Under the pieces are notes generated by a model. It ran no database searches and had not been told where the DNA came from. It saw nothing but the letters and a program-made list of their open reading frames with translations. A stretch of DNA of 64,000 nt, from positions 6,874,001 through 6,938,000 of the forward strand of contig OY759218.1 in NCBI GenBank assembly GCA_963662175.1, in the 5' to 3' direction. Below, one piece after another: positions 11,200 through 21,876 of this stretch. Within the stretch, counting starts at the first letter, position 1; the number at the start of each line of letters is the position of its first letter. The stretch is from Aradus depressus. Its lineage: Eukaryota; Arthropoda; Insecta; Hemiptera; Aradidae. The position numbers and the translations under genes are program-made.

Positions 11200-11580
11200 T
11201 TCTTCCTAGCAAAGCATTTCCGAAGTTAGGTGTTTCAGATGACCACATATTTTCTACGCGAAACCACACGACAGTATGTGTATCATAATTCAATTTGTAA
11301 CTCTTGTATCGTTATAGGCCCTTCCGAAGTTAGGTTTTTCAGATGACCACATATTTTCTATGCGAAACCACACGACATTATGTGTATCATAATTCAATTT
11401 GTAACTCTTGTATCGTTATAGGCCCATTCTAAGTTAGGTTTTTCAGATGACCACATATTTTATAGACAAAACCAATGAACAATATTTGTTTCATAATTCA
11501 ATTTGTAACTTCCGTACAGTTATAGGCTCTTTCTAAGTTACGTTTTTTTGATGATCACATAGTTTCTAGACAAAAGTTCC
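11200..11580. repeat. 104-bp tandem repeat, about 3.5 copies
   Basis: The AAGTTAGG word with 'tttcagatgaccacatatttt' recurs at 104-base spacing (near 11222, 11326, 11430, 11534). The fourth copy is the most diverged. Confidence 0.92.
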
Positions 11581-12259
11581 CCAAGTTTAAAACTAAAATT
11601 CAATGTTTCAAGGTTCGACATGTCAAAGGCCAACCAATAAATGAAAATGATCTTTAAGTAATGGAGCACGATTGATTGATTCACTTTAAACGAACGGTAA
11701 ATTCTGAATAAATCTACTTAATAAATTAATATTCTGGTTTTCAATCATAAAAATTCGGGTTTATTTCAATTCATATATTTATTTCTTTTTGACTATTTGA
11801 TTTTTCCCTTTTATTTATATTTTGACATATATGTTATTTTTTTTTCCTCATGTTTATTTTTCATTTGCTTAAAAAAATTAAGTAATTAATTTATTTCGGT
11901 GAGGCGTAAACGTAAGCTAATACCAATATTCAAAAATCGGTGAAGCGCGACTCCGTTGCACATAGAAGGGGCTCGTAGGAAGAAAATAAAACAATTGAAA
12001 TAATTAAACATTCCGACTAAATGTCGGAGACTATAGTAAAGGTTACTATATAAAAAATACAAAAGAATTATTATGACATAAAAAATATGATCTCGTAAAT
12101 TTTTTGAGATATCCAAATCAAACTCAACCACAGATCAGCTCAAAAATAAAAATTTGTTGGGCCATGTAGTTTGGAAATTTCACACATTCTCTTCCACCAA
12201 ATATTTGAAAAAAAAATACGATGAACTCTACTCAAAATGCTCATGATTATACGAGAAAT
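11581..12259. other. AT-rich spacer, nothing recognised
   Basis: Low-complexity AT sequence. A reversed frame of 81 codons at 11886-12131 is Phe/Leu/Tyr/Ile-rich and typical of AT-driven chance frames. Confidence 0.5.
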
Positions 12260-12828
12260 CAACAAAGTCAGTGAATCACCAACAATGTACTTCCCCAGAA
12301 CGAATTAAACAACTACGTTTTTGCTCTTCCTACAAAACCAATCAATTGTTTGGGCTAATAATCAATAGTTGACTTACATTGAGGTTTCTGAATCCTCATA
12401 CAAAATTCTGTGACGATACATCGGCAGTTATTAGGTTTTTGAGTCCCCCTCTTATTCCTAAGTCCCTTCCGATTCTTCAAAAAAAAAATTAATAGGTGTC
12501 GTCCTTATAAGATTTTGAATTTACATATAAAATTTTGTGTCGATACATTCATTACAACGGCAGTTAATTAGATTTTTGTGTTGAACTTCCCTCTTAATCC
12601 TCTCCTTTCCTTTGGTCGATATGACTGAAAACCATTCGGTTTCGTCCTTCTGGATACATATACAATTTCGTGTCGATACATTTATTATATCGGGAGTTAT
12701 CGTGTTCACAGACCCACAGAACATTTTTTGGAATCAGGGGATCTGAAAATATGTAATTCCGGTCAAAACTCGACATCAAATTTCTGACCGATTACAAAAC
12801 TTCCCCTATACTTTGTACAGATGGGAAA
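12260..12828 (+). repeat. Family A copy, near complete
   Basis: Runs from 'gtcagtgaatcaccaacaatgtacttcccc' to 'acttcccctatactttgtacagatgggaaagta'. Shows left palindrome, CT-rich module, second module and right terminal hairpin in order; about 570 bases. Confidence 0.9.
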
Positions 12829-13319
12829 GTAAACATTTTCTCATTTTTACCCACAAGTGTAGAGATAAATTTCAAACCCTTTTTATTCATTACCAAATAT
12901 TTTTCAATTGGCATAAAAGAAAAATATGAGTCGTTAAATTGGAAATATAAAAACCAAAAACCTATTATTTATCCTTGGAATTTAATTTATGAGTGGATAA
13001 AAGCAAGTAAAAAAAAAAAAAAATTGAAAAAAGTACACAGAAAAACGTCGAGAACAAAATGAAGGTTTGAAAAATTCGTTGAGGGAGAAGTGATTTGTAA
13101 GGGAGGGTTTAATTCAAATTTCACACTCCAATACCTGGAAATTAGTATCAATTTTATTCTTTCCTTCGTTTTTTTTTTTTTTTCTTGAAGGAATAAAAAA
13201 AAAGGAATTGTTGAAAAGAAAATAACAATTTACACTCGAACATCTTTTCGGATTAATATTATTTGTTGTCCTTCTGAAATGGAAACATTTTTCAAAAGAA
13301 CGAGTGCTAAATGAACAAT
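12829..13319. other. AT-rich spacer with A- and T-runs
   Basis: Long homopolymer A and T tracts (near 13008 and 13170). No gene or repeat family recognised. Confidence 0.5.
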
Positions 13320-13748
13320 CCTATTTGAAATTTTACACAAATTGCATTTCTGTTCTTATCAGATGATTGAAGTATATTAAAAAAAAGTCTGCCGTGAATT
13401 TCCAAAACGATATTTACTTCTCCAGTGTTTTTATTAAGTTTTCCCATTTCTTTTGGTCGAATTGGCTGTAAATTAATACGTGCCGTCCTCGAGGTTTTGG
13501 ATACAGACACAAAATTTCGTGTGGATAAATTCATTCTATCGGGAGTTCAGTCATTCACACAAATATAGATATAGACAGACCGACATTTTTTTTTTCATTT
13601 TTCAAATCAAGGGTTCGTACTTGTTCGTAATTAATCAACTAAGTTTTCGCTCTCCATCTGAAATTAATCGATCGGTTTGGCTGAAAATGAATCGTTGACT
13701 TCTGAGTCCTCAAACTAAATTTCGTGTTGATACATCCATTACATCGAC
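13320..13748 (+). repeat. Family A pieces
   Basis: 13435-13600 matches the second module ('cgtgtggataaattcattctatcgggagtt' type). 13620-13748 matches the left module ('taatcaactaagttttcgctctcc', 'ttgatacatccattacatcg') and is cut by the mariner end at about 13749. Confidence 0.75.
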
Positions 13749-13883
13749 TAAACATCCATGTTTGGCTAACAATGTACAGATACTTTTCAGACATGTTTAC
13801 CAACACAACGAAAAAATCGCGCGAATCGGACTATTACAACCCGCGAAATTACAAAATTCCCGTTACTTTTCGAACACACCTCA
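13749..13883 (-). mobile_element. Mariner terminal fragment
   Basis: Matches the right end of the mariner element at 52415-52556: shared 'tggctaacaatgtacagatac', 'caacgaaaaaatcg', 'cgaatcggacta', 'acaacccgcgaaatt' and 'cccgttacttttcgaacacacctc'. Only about 135 bases remain. Family A sequence flanks both sides in opposite orientations. Confidence 0.88.
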
Positions 13884-14180
13884 TATGTCCAGAACCCCAT
13901 AAGGATGACCACCTATTGATTTGATTTTAAAAAAACAATAACATTCTATGTAATGAATGTATCGACACAAATTTTCATAAGAGGATTCAGAAGCCCTCAT
14001 GTAAATCAAGTATTGATTATTAGTTCAAACGATCTATTGGTAATTGATCAATTCGTGCTGGGGAAGTTCTTGACGGTGATTTACCGATGGAAAATACTAA
14101 ATTACGTTGAAAATTCTACATCGAATTCATGACCAATTGCGTAACTTCCCCTGTTATTATTGTACAACGTATAGCTGAGG
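13884..14180. repeat. Family A pieces, reversed then forward
   Basis: 13885-14085 is reversed left-half sequence ending in 'gtgctggggaagttc' and 'ggtgatttaccgatgg'. 14100-14180 is a forward right end ('gaccaattgcgtaacttcccctgttat', 'agctgaggaagtg'). Confidence 0.75.
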
Positions 14181-15904
14181 AAGTGAAAGTGCGTGCAGGC
14201 CAAAGTTGCCTCGTGGCGTCATATTGATCAGATACAAGATGGGAAGGAAATGCGAAACTCAGTATTTACTAATTAACAGAAGCTGTTCGTTTAGAGGTAA
14301 GACGCTAATATTCTGATCGGCTCAACTCGGCTCTAAGGCTCGTATTAAAGGAGAACACACTATGTAATCTATTTATATTAAAGAATGGCAGACTCAAAAT
14401 CATAACGTAAAATTAAGAAAATGAAAAAAAAAAAAGTTTTTGTAAATACGATTTTTTGTTAGAAAATATCAAATACCGATCGACTGAAGGGAAGGATTGA
14501 AGAGGGGCATAATAATAATGAATGTATCGAAACGAAATTTCATTTGAGGATTGAGGCCCTGAGACACCAATTGAATTTCAGACAAATTGGCCGAAAAGGA
14601 GATAGGTTAAGAGGGAGCTCAAGTATTATCTTAAAATCAGTTACAAAAATAATATACAACTATAAATAATATGCAACTTGTCAATAAAACAATATTTAGT
14701 TAAATAGACGATATTATTAATGATAAAAGCCATGGAAAAATAGAATGGAATTTATAATAACAAAAGTAAGAAGAAGCAATCAAGAAAAGAAAGAAAAGGT
14801 TAAAAAAACAGTTTAAGAAGTAAGGCAGTGGAACAGAAGCAGAAACGAATATGTCATCAAGTAACAGATTTGGGACACCGTCATTCGAAGTTTTTAGCCT
14901 GTATTCAAAACGCACGTAACCTGCTCTTTGTTTTTCAAAATGAATTTTATATATAAGAGTGTTAAATAGAAACCCAGGATTATAAAGAATGAAGTAAAAA
15001 AATATCGAGTGTCTATGCGAGTGAAAAGAAATACAAAATGTAAATAGAAATTTAGAAGAAACAAACTTGTATGTACACAGTTGACATCATAGGGTAATTA
15101 TTTATGTATAGTTTTGTTTATTATTTTTTTAGATTAATCTCCATGTTTTCATTTTTTTCAATTTTTAGAATGCTTTTTTTTTTTTTTTAATTGTACTTCC
15201 TATTAATCTAAGATATCTCAGACGTCGAAACTTGTGACTTCAACGGATCAAGAGCCTTGGAGAGGAAGTAACAATAGCGGCACGAAATTTATAAATTATT
15301 TTATTATTTTTTGGAAACCATGGTTTCCAGATGGCATCTCATTTAATTTATATATATAATTGGTACGAAGTAAAGTAGAATGAATTTTCTGTCAAGAGTT
15401 ATCTATTTAAAAACTGATTCATCCATTAAGAGCTTAACTCAAATAATATTCTTCTAATATTTTTTTAGTTGAAATTCATAAATTTTTTTAAGGTAGGTAA
15501 AATCAACACTTATTATTCAGTAATTAAAAAAAAAATAGTTTACTCAAATTCAATTTATTTATTATTATTAATTAACAAATTTTTATCATATTTTACTAAG
15601 TACGAGTTGCCTAAGTCTGGAGTCCTTCCTTTTACAACATTTTATTGTATTGTAAGGGAATAGTTAGTATATTGAATACCCTATGGGAAAGTTCTGTGCA
15701 GTCCCAAGTTGCTCCTATTTTATTCTTTATTTAAATGGATGTGGATATTGTGAGTTGACTGACACAAACGGATCTTATCTTGGCTTTGAATTACTCCTAA
15801 ATAAAGGATTTGTGTAAATCCATAAAGAAATAAAAAAAAAAACCTTCATTCTTTCAGTTGGGTAGAAAACATGTAGAGGTAGAGAAAAGTAAAATAAAAT
15901 TGAG
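14181..15904. other. AT-rich region with one family A scrap
   Basis: 14515-14640 is a reversed family A fragment ('aatgaatgtatcgaaacgaaatttc'). Otherwise AT-rich with no coding signal; frames at 14700-14915 and 15469-15663 are Phe/Leu/Lys/Ile-rich chance frames. Confidence 0.5.
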
Positions 15905-15998
15905 TCTTAAAAAAGTCGTCGGTGAATAACCGGCAATATACTTCCCCAACTCAAATTATATGTAATAAAATAAGTTTTCACTCTCCCTCTAAAACCTG
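15905..15998 (+). repeat. Family A left-end fragment
   Basis: 'gtcgtcggtgaataaccggcaata' then 'tacttccccaac' and 'ttttcactctccctc'; truncated. Confidence 0.8.
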
Positions 15999-16000
15999 AT

Positions 16001-16499
16001 TCTCTTCGAAAAATAAGGAAAGAGGAAATCTCGGAAAATCATTATTAACAAAGGATATGTTAATTTTTCTTCGAAAATTAGATAGCTATTTCCTGACTAT
16101 TGTTATACATCGTTTTATCCGAACAAATTTTGGTACATTAACATAGGTTTCCAACAACCATTCGGCATCCTTCTAAGCGGTTTCTACTCTATAGCGTAGT
16201 TCAAAAAAATATAAAACTAAAAATAAATAATGAGAAATTTAATTTTATTTTAGTTATGTTCTGCCTATTTATTCTACCTATGTATTTGCTTATAAAAAAG
16301 GATTAAAAAAAAAATAAAACGGCCGAAAAGTAGAAAGTAATATACCTACATGTAAATAAATGTATATGTATAATAAAAAGGATAAAATTAAAATATATAT
16401 CACCTGGTCATAGACGGGACATGGGGAAGATCCGTATAAAAAAAAAAATGGTTGGTATAAGTAGTCCTGTAATTGCCTTCAGGCAAGCTTATAGGCAAT
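16001..16499. other. Unassigned AT-rich sequence
   Basis: 16445-16475 carries a family B left-end-like word ('ggttggtataagtagtcctgta'). Nothing else recognised. Confidence 0.45.
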
Positions 16500-16593
16500 T
16501 ATATATACATATATATCTTTAGTGGAATAGACAATATTTCAAAAATAAGTTTGTTTTATTCATTTATTACAAGTTTCCACAATATGTCCGCGT
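16500..16593 (-). mobile_element. PLE-type arm fragment
   Basis: About 88 bases are the reverse complement of 27113-27205 (shared words include 'ctttagtggaatagacaata' and 'ttacaagtttccacaatatg'). This indicates two copies of one terminal arm, related by position to the PLE-type 'ccggtttcgg' motif at 27215. Confidence 0.7.
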
Positions 16594-16854
16594 TCCTCAA
16601 CTTAGAAATATATATATTCACTTTTCTCATTCTGACTTTTTGAGGAAAACTGCTCACTCTCTCACTTTTTCAACTGTTTTTCGACTCTTACTTTTTTTTC
16701 TTAATTATAAATTTACAAACTTAATTTTTTTATTCCTAAATTCATAAGAAAGTGAATACAAAAAAAATTCAATCGGTAAGAACCTAATCGTGGAAAAACC
16801 AAATACCCCTTTTATAAGAGTTAGAAATAAGGGTTTACATAGCACTTAACTTCC

Positions 16855-16915
16855 TTCTTTTATTATTCCTGACGTTTCGAGCCTTCGCTCATCTTCACAG
16901 GTGTTATCTTTTAAT
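16855..16915 (-). ncRNA. Hammerhead-like motif of PLE type
   Basis: On the - strand it reads GATGAGCGAAGGCTCGAAAC, followed by GTCAGGAATAAT: a perfect GAGC/GCTC stem II with a GAAG loop followed by GAAAC, preceded by a CUGAUGA-like AAGATGA. This word style is typical of Penelope-like element termini. Stem I is not evident. Confidence 0.45.
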
Positions 16916-17744
16916 TTTTCTTTTCATAATTTTCTATTGTTACCAAAATAATTTGTCCATTCTTAAAATATTTAGTCGACCCGTGTGTTCTAGGATCTTG
17001 TCAAGACAGTCTTACATACAAAGAGTTAGAAATTTTTAACGACCATCATAAATATTAAAATTTGGAAAAATTTAAATTTTTTTATTCTTAAATGCTTTTT
17101 AAGAAACTTGATAACCGATGTGGATGGAAGGGTACCTTAATAAGAAATTGTATAATGATTAAAAAAGGCTATCAAATCTTAAAATATGAATGAAATTATT
17201 ATTTTTCAGATGTTTGAATCGACAAGTCGATTAATTTTAGAGGAGGACGAAAAAAAGTTAGAAAAAAAAAAGAAATTTTTGACCAAATAAATAACAAACA
17301 AAAATATATAGTAACAACTTTAAAAAAAAAAAATAGGTTGCTAGTAAATTTAAACGTAAAAGAATATTAAAACTATGTTTATTTCTAATTTAGGATTGTT
17401 AAAAATATTCGTATATAATGATTTATGATTGTAAAAAAAATTGTATACAGCACAATTTAATGTATATACTACAAATATAAAACTTTTAATAAAATTCTGT
17501 TCTTAATGACAGAAATAGGCATATACATTTTTCTTGGATTATTTTAATTGTCATTAGATAATAGAATATACATTTTATTACTCACTTTTCAAAAAAAAAA
17601 AAATTACTTATTATGTTTCGTTTATCACTTTTTATCAGAAGTTTTTTTCTTATTTTCACTCACATTTTCAGAAATTTTCACTCACTGTCTCACTTTTTTC
17701 ACCCACCGAAGTGGTGAATTATAATTATATATATATATATATAT
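16916..17744. other. AT-rich spacer
   Basis: AT-rich with A-runs and a (TA)n tract at about 17729-17748. No repeat family or coding signal recognised. Confidence 0.5.
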
Positions 17745-18070
17745 ATAATATATTGTTTAAAATAAAGAACTACTAATAATAAAACCATACTTTAAATTTG
17801 ATGCTATGCGTTACAATTTAAACATTACTTAAAATATTTCCTACAGAAATTTACTTTACACTTTTGAGGCACTATAACTGTAATATTATTGGTTTTATCT
17901 CACTGAAAATTTAAGTAGAAACAATTTTGGTAAGAAACAATATTTCGAAAGGACCAATTTCACATAAATTCAGAAAATGTATAAAAAATGGGTTTCAAAA
18001 CGACATTTCAGGACGGATTCTACAGGTTCTACAATCAACTTGCCATTACTTTTAACAGTTATTACAACTA
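17745..18070 (+). repeat. Family B repeat, 5' and central part
   Basis: Family B consensus words in order: 'gatgctatgcgttacaattt', 'aaacattactt', 'aaatatttcctacagaaattt', 'cacttttgaggcactataac', 'cgaaaggacca' and 'gacatttcaggacgg'. Its right end is absent. Confidence 0.8.
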
Positions 18071-18342
18071 CAAAATTAACATTGAACCTGGAACACAATT
18101 ATTCTAGCAAGTAGAAGGGTATTTCTTCTTCAAAAGCTTCAACCGGTAAATTGTGTCCATTTCCAGTGCATTTTCTTCTTTGTAAATGACTTTTCATGAT
18201 TAATTCAACATCTAGTTAGCCAGTAATTAGAAAACAGAAAAAGAAATATAATGAAGTCAAAAGAAATTGCAAAACTAATGAAATTGCAAAGGAAAAGGGG
18301 TAATGGGTTCTCTTCTAGAAAAACCAATAGAACTCACAATGC
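18071..18342. other. Unassigned spacer
   Basis: No recognisable feature; ends against a family A left palindrome. Confidence 0.4.
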
Positions 18343-19130
18343 AGAAAGTCACCGGCAATGTACTTCCCCACAACGAATTAATCAACTAAGTTTTCCCTCT
18401 TCCTCCAATAACATTCGATTGTTTGGACTAAAAATCAACAGTTGACTTACAAAAGGGCTTCTGAATCCTCATACTAAACTTAGTGTTGATGTATCTTTCG
18501 ATGCTCTGTTGGACACAAGTCTCTACTGTATGGGTCCTTATTTAGTTAGTTACCCAGGGTAGGTAGCGGTCTTTAACGAGTTAATTTCATCTGAAGGACA
18601 CGCCGCTCAAGTTTGTGCTGGAACGTATTATGGCTCTTACTCCAAAGTCAATCGATCGTTTGGGCTGAACATTAATACTTGACTTATGTCGAGGGTTCTG
18701 AATCCTCATACATCGGCAGTTATTACGGTTTTTCAAGCCCCCTCCTCTGATCCCCTCTTCTTTTTTGGCCGATTCCGAGGAAAATTAATGGAATCCTTAT
18801 GGGGTTTTGAATTTATATATAAAATTTCATGTCGATATATTTATTACCTACATGGGAAGTTATTGAAGTTTTTGAGTTGAGCCCCCACCTATGATCTTCC
18901 CTTTCCTTATGGCCGATTTGTCTGAAATTCAACATGTGTCGTCCTTACGGGGTTCTGGACAAACAAATAAACTTTCGCAACGATGCATTCATTCTAACGG
19001 GAGTTGTCGTGTTCACAGACTCACATACAGGTACATATATGCCTTCAGGGGTCAGAAAACATGAAATTCCAAACATCAAATTGCATTCTGATTACATAAC
19101 TTTGCCTATGCTTCGAAGTAAAACGGGCTC
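18343..19130 (+). repeat. Family A, one partial and one fuller copy
   Basis: 18343-18500 is a left end; a SINE fragment follows (18504-18625); a second copy restarts at about 18645 with 'caatcgatcgtttgggctga' and runs to 'gattacataactttgcctatgcttcg' near 19118. Confidence 0.85.
18504..18625 (-). mobile_element. tRNA-derived SINE, diverged fragment
   Basis: Reversed central part of the SINE described at 24582-24925: 'ttggacacaagtctctactgt', 'gggtaggtagcggtctttaacgagt' and 'atctgaaggacacgccgctcaagttt'. The tRNA-like head is lost. Confidence 0.7.
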
Positions 19131-19685
19131 AAGGTTCTCTTAGAATCACAAAGTAAATAAGTACTTCATTAATGCTTTCTTAATTTAACAGAATAAAAAA
19201 TAATGTCTGAGTCTAAATGAGCCATGAAATTGAAGTTTAAATGAAGCATCCTCATGAATTTAATTACCGGAGACCGGAGTTTATTTGTAACATTGTATAC
19301 ATCCTACTCCTGATATTCCGAAGGCGGATTATCCAATAAACATTACTTTTTTGTTAAGGCCATTGGTATCCTAAATTAAAGAACGCTGGATCTTCAAGCC
19401 TTCCAAGATATCGATAAGTCTTCCCTTGGTACTCTCGTGCAAGAGTGCCACTCTATGGGCACCATTATGGTCGTCATTTTGACAATGAATAAAAGAATAT
19501 ATTTAATTTATATAGAAGGTGTAAAAGTTGATAGTCGATACTTAGGAATTTTATAGGAAATGTCATTCTGAACAAAACTTTAGCTAATAAGATGGGTCTG
19601 AAAATGCTTCCATAAAAAATTTCCCAAAAACATATGAAAGTCAAGTTTCTTAAAACATTTTTGCAAATATCTTGATATGTAAAAG
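19131..19685. other. Unassigned sequence
   Basis: No repeat family or domain recognised. Confidence 0.4.
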
Positions 19686-19689
19686 GTGT

Positions 19690-20240
19690 CTGAGTTCACT
19701 TACCTGGGATCATAGATAACATATGATAATAAGACTTCTGTGGAAACTAAGAAACGGATCACGAAAGCCAATCGCTGCTACTTTGGGCTACGGAAACAAC
19801 TGGTGAGCAACCTTGTGTCTCGCCGCACAAAGACGGTCCTGTACAAAACGCTAATACGCCCTGTACTCACCTATGGCTCGGAAACATGGACCACAACTAA
19901 AGCCGAGGACCGGGACCTCCAGATATTTGAAAGTCCGTCGAGTTTTTGGCCCCAATCAGGAGGTGTACGAGCTGTACAACGAGCCAGACATTGCTATGGT
20001 GGTAAAACTGGGCAGACTTCGATGGGCCGGCCATAAAGATATGATCCCGAAGAAACTTCTATCTGAGCCCTTATATGGACGTCGGAGAGTGGGAAGACCG
20101 ACGCTGCGGTGGTCTGACAGCGTGGCAAAAGACGCTAGGAGCATCGGGATCCGTAACTAGCAGCACAAAACAGGGACAGACGGCGATTGATGTTGGAGGA
20201 AGCCAAGTCTCGTCAGCGGGTTGTAGAGCTACACTAAGTA
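19690..20240 (+). pseudogene. RTE-like non-LTR retrotransposon 3' end, frameshifted
   Basis: Decayed C-terminal region of an RTE/CR1-type reverse transcriptase polyprotein. The first frame (19740-20036) reads 'KRITKANRCYFGLRK' and 'KTVLYKTLIRPVLTYGSETW', the block that follows the RT domain in these elements. After a one-base shift near 19930 the next frame reads 'VYELYNEPDIAMVVKLGRL', 'RWAGH' and 'GRRRVGRPTLRWSDSV' up to a stop at 20158-20160; a further shift gives the terminal 'LLEEAKSRQRVVEL'. The 3' end has an AAGTAAGTAAGT microsatellite at about 20236, as RTE-type tails often do. No RT catalytic motif remains, so it is a 5'-truncated, inactive insertion. Confidence 0.88.
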
Positions 20241-21100
20241 AGTAAGTCTCGGAAAGTAAGTGTTCTTATCAAACATTATTGAAATAAAAAATGTAAAGAA
20301 TTAAATTACCTTTCAGACCAATCTATAATGTTGTTTTACTTTCATTATATAAGCTCTGAGGTAAAAGTGTAAATTTTTTCGACTAATGACGATAGTGCTT
20401 TTGAAAAATTGTCTTAATTTATGTAGTATCTTATCTTCTTTTTAAATTCTAAGGCTTATCTTGTCAGTTAGGTGTTCCTCTAGAACATTTCACTTTTCTA
20501 TATATTCTGTTTAAACAAAACATATTCTTTAGGAGAAAGAAAGAAAATTATATGAGCTTAAAAATCTTTGGAGAGATGTCTCCTCAAACCACATGTTTAT
20601 TTTTTTTTAGCCCACTTCCAATTTTTTTGGTACAAACGAAACTATCAAAATAAAAATAAAAAAGTTCGATTTTGAAAGTTGGGTGCTAACTTGGTGAAAG
20701 GACTTGTCAGTGTCTTCTTTTATGTTTAATATTCCGGAGTTTTGAAGTGAACTCAATGCAGTGGGGGGCTTGTGGAGCAGCGACCTTGAAATACCGGGGA
20801 AATATTGTGTTCAATCCGCCCCGCGACCGGACCCCCAGTACACATTTCGTATTTTTCTGTTTCCGTTTCATCTGTTCATCCAATTTTGATTCTGAAAAAT
20901 GATTTGAACTCTTTCAACCGTCTACTTTCATCGCCCTACCTATAATTTTCAAAAACAGAAAAAGATAACATGTAAAAAAAATGGATAAAAAAATGTTATT
21001 CGGAATTTAAAATTTTTCGAAAAAAACGGAGCGTCATATCAATTTTACGTTAATTTCGAGTACAAAAGAAAAAAAAAACAATTTAAAAAAGTTAAGCTGT
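20241..21100. other. Unassigned AT-rich sequence
   Basis: 20750-20860 is GC-richer but matches nothing known to me. No gene seen. Confidence 0.45.
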
Positions 21101-21328
21101 TTAAGGCGCGTTTTTGAGCTGCAGTTTTTTTGCGCTACGTAGTGTACAATACGTCCAACGTAATGTCCAGTGGACCCAATTCAAAGAATGCAATGGGTTT
21201 GTTTTCCTACAGAGCGCATTGCGTTGTACGTCAGTGTTTCACGTCCTGCGTGACAAATGGGCTGGCTCTGGTCGGGTCTATTACGCGATATGCAGCGCAA
21301 CAAGGGCCAGTTCTATTTAAAAAAAAAA

Positions 21329-21508
21329 ATGCCTCCGAAGTCGGCCGAAAAGCCGCAAGCCCGTTCTAGTGCCGAGGAGAATGAACTTCTGATTAAAGCT
21401 GTGAGTGGCAAACCATGTTTGTGGAACATGAGATTTCCAGATTTCAAAAATGTCGATCGAAAATATTTAATGTGGACAGAAATCGGGACAATGGTTGTTA
21501 ATAAGTAA
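21329..21508 (+). CDS. MADF-domain protein of Harbinger element, truncated
   Basis: 59-codon frame from the ATG at 21329 (MPPKSAEK). After a short basic Ser-rich leader it reads 'ELLIKAVSGKPCLWNMRFPD' and 'YLMWTEIGTMV', matching the first half of the MADF (Myb/SANT-like) DNA-binding domain: an acidic-hydrophobic helix, the LW pair, then the W-x-x-I helix. MADF proteins accompany Harbinger transposases and help bind the element's ends. The frame stops at 21506-21508 just after the second helix, so the third helix is lost, by deletion or because an intron begins there. An in-frame upstream ATG at 21257 lies within the terminal region and is less likely. A possible downstream exon reads open at 21673-21855. 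Confidence 0.6.
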   Translation: MPPKSAEKPQARSSAEENELLIKAVSGKPCLWNMRFPDFKNVDRKYLMWTEIGTMVVNK

Positions 21509-21733
21509 TTTAAACAGACATTCGTTCTCTCGACCCAAAAACATATAACTGAATGATTTCCTTCTGTTAGCATAATTCACAAGAACGAAATCCTTTTCTT
21601 CATCATCCATGATGTGTTTAGCTATCAGCAATCCAAGCAGTTTCCTTTTCTTTTCTCCAAGACGATTCATCATTGAGATACAATGATGAACGAACACGAA
21701 AGTTGCTTGAACAGAGCTCTTTCGAGAAAGCAC
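21467..21733 (-). pseudogene. Harbinger transposase N-terminal remnant
   Basis: 88-codon reversed frame whose middle reads 'KKRKLLGLLIAKHIMDDEE', then 'FVLVNYANRRKSFSYMFLGR'. The hydrophobic-basic stretch followed by an acidic patch and an aromatic basic segment resembles the N-terminus of HARBI1-like transposases; this is a family-style resemblance, not a catalytic signature. It overlaps the MADF frame tail-to-tail, as expected after an internal deletion between converging genes. Confidence 0.4.
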
Positions 21734-21876
21734 TGAATAGTTTATGCGCCCGCGTTTTCAGTTTGGATGAAAACACAAATCCGCAGCGTGTTTCAGTTGT
21801 GCCTTCCTGTCGATACAAGAGGCTTAACCGGTTCTACGCAGCGCAAAAAAACTGAGGCTAGGAAAACGCCACTTTA

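Larger units (their letters stand above)
21101..21876. mobile_element. PIF/Harbinger element, internally deleted
   Basis: A TTA target duplication (21101-21103 and 21874-21876) flanks terminal inverted repeats of roughly 40 bases: the left begins AGGCGCGTTTTT, the right reversed begins AGTGGCGTTTTC, and both continue into CAGTTTTTTTGCGCT, then ACGTAG (left) or GCGTAG (right). TWA duplications are diagnostic of PIF/Harbinger. The inside holds a MADF-type DNA-binding gene start on the + strand and a Harbinger-transposase-like N-terminus on the - strand, the two-gene arrangement of this superfamily. The catalytic DDE region is missing, so it is non-autonomous. Confidence 0.8.

Noticed and set aside
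17729..17748. TA tract as a promoter element
   Set aside because: Simple dinucleotide repeat with no gene downstream.
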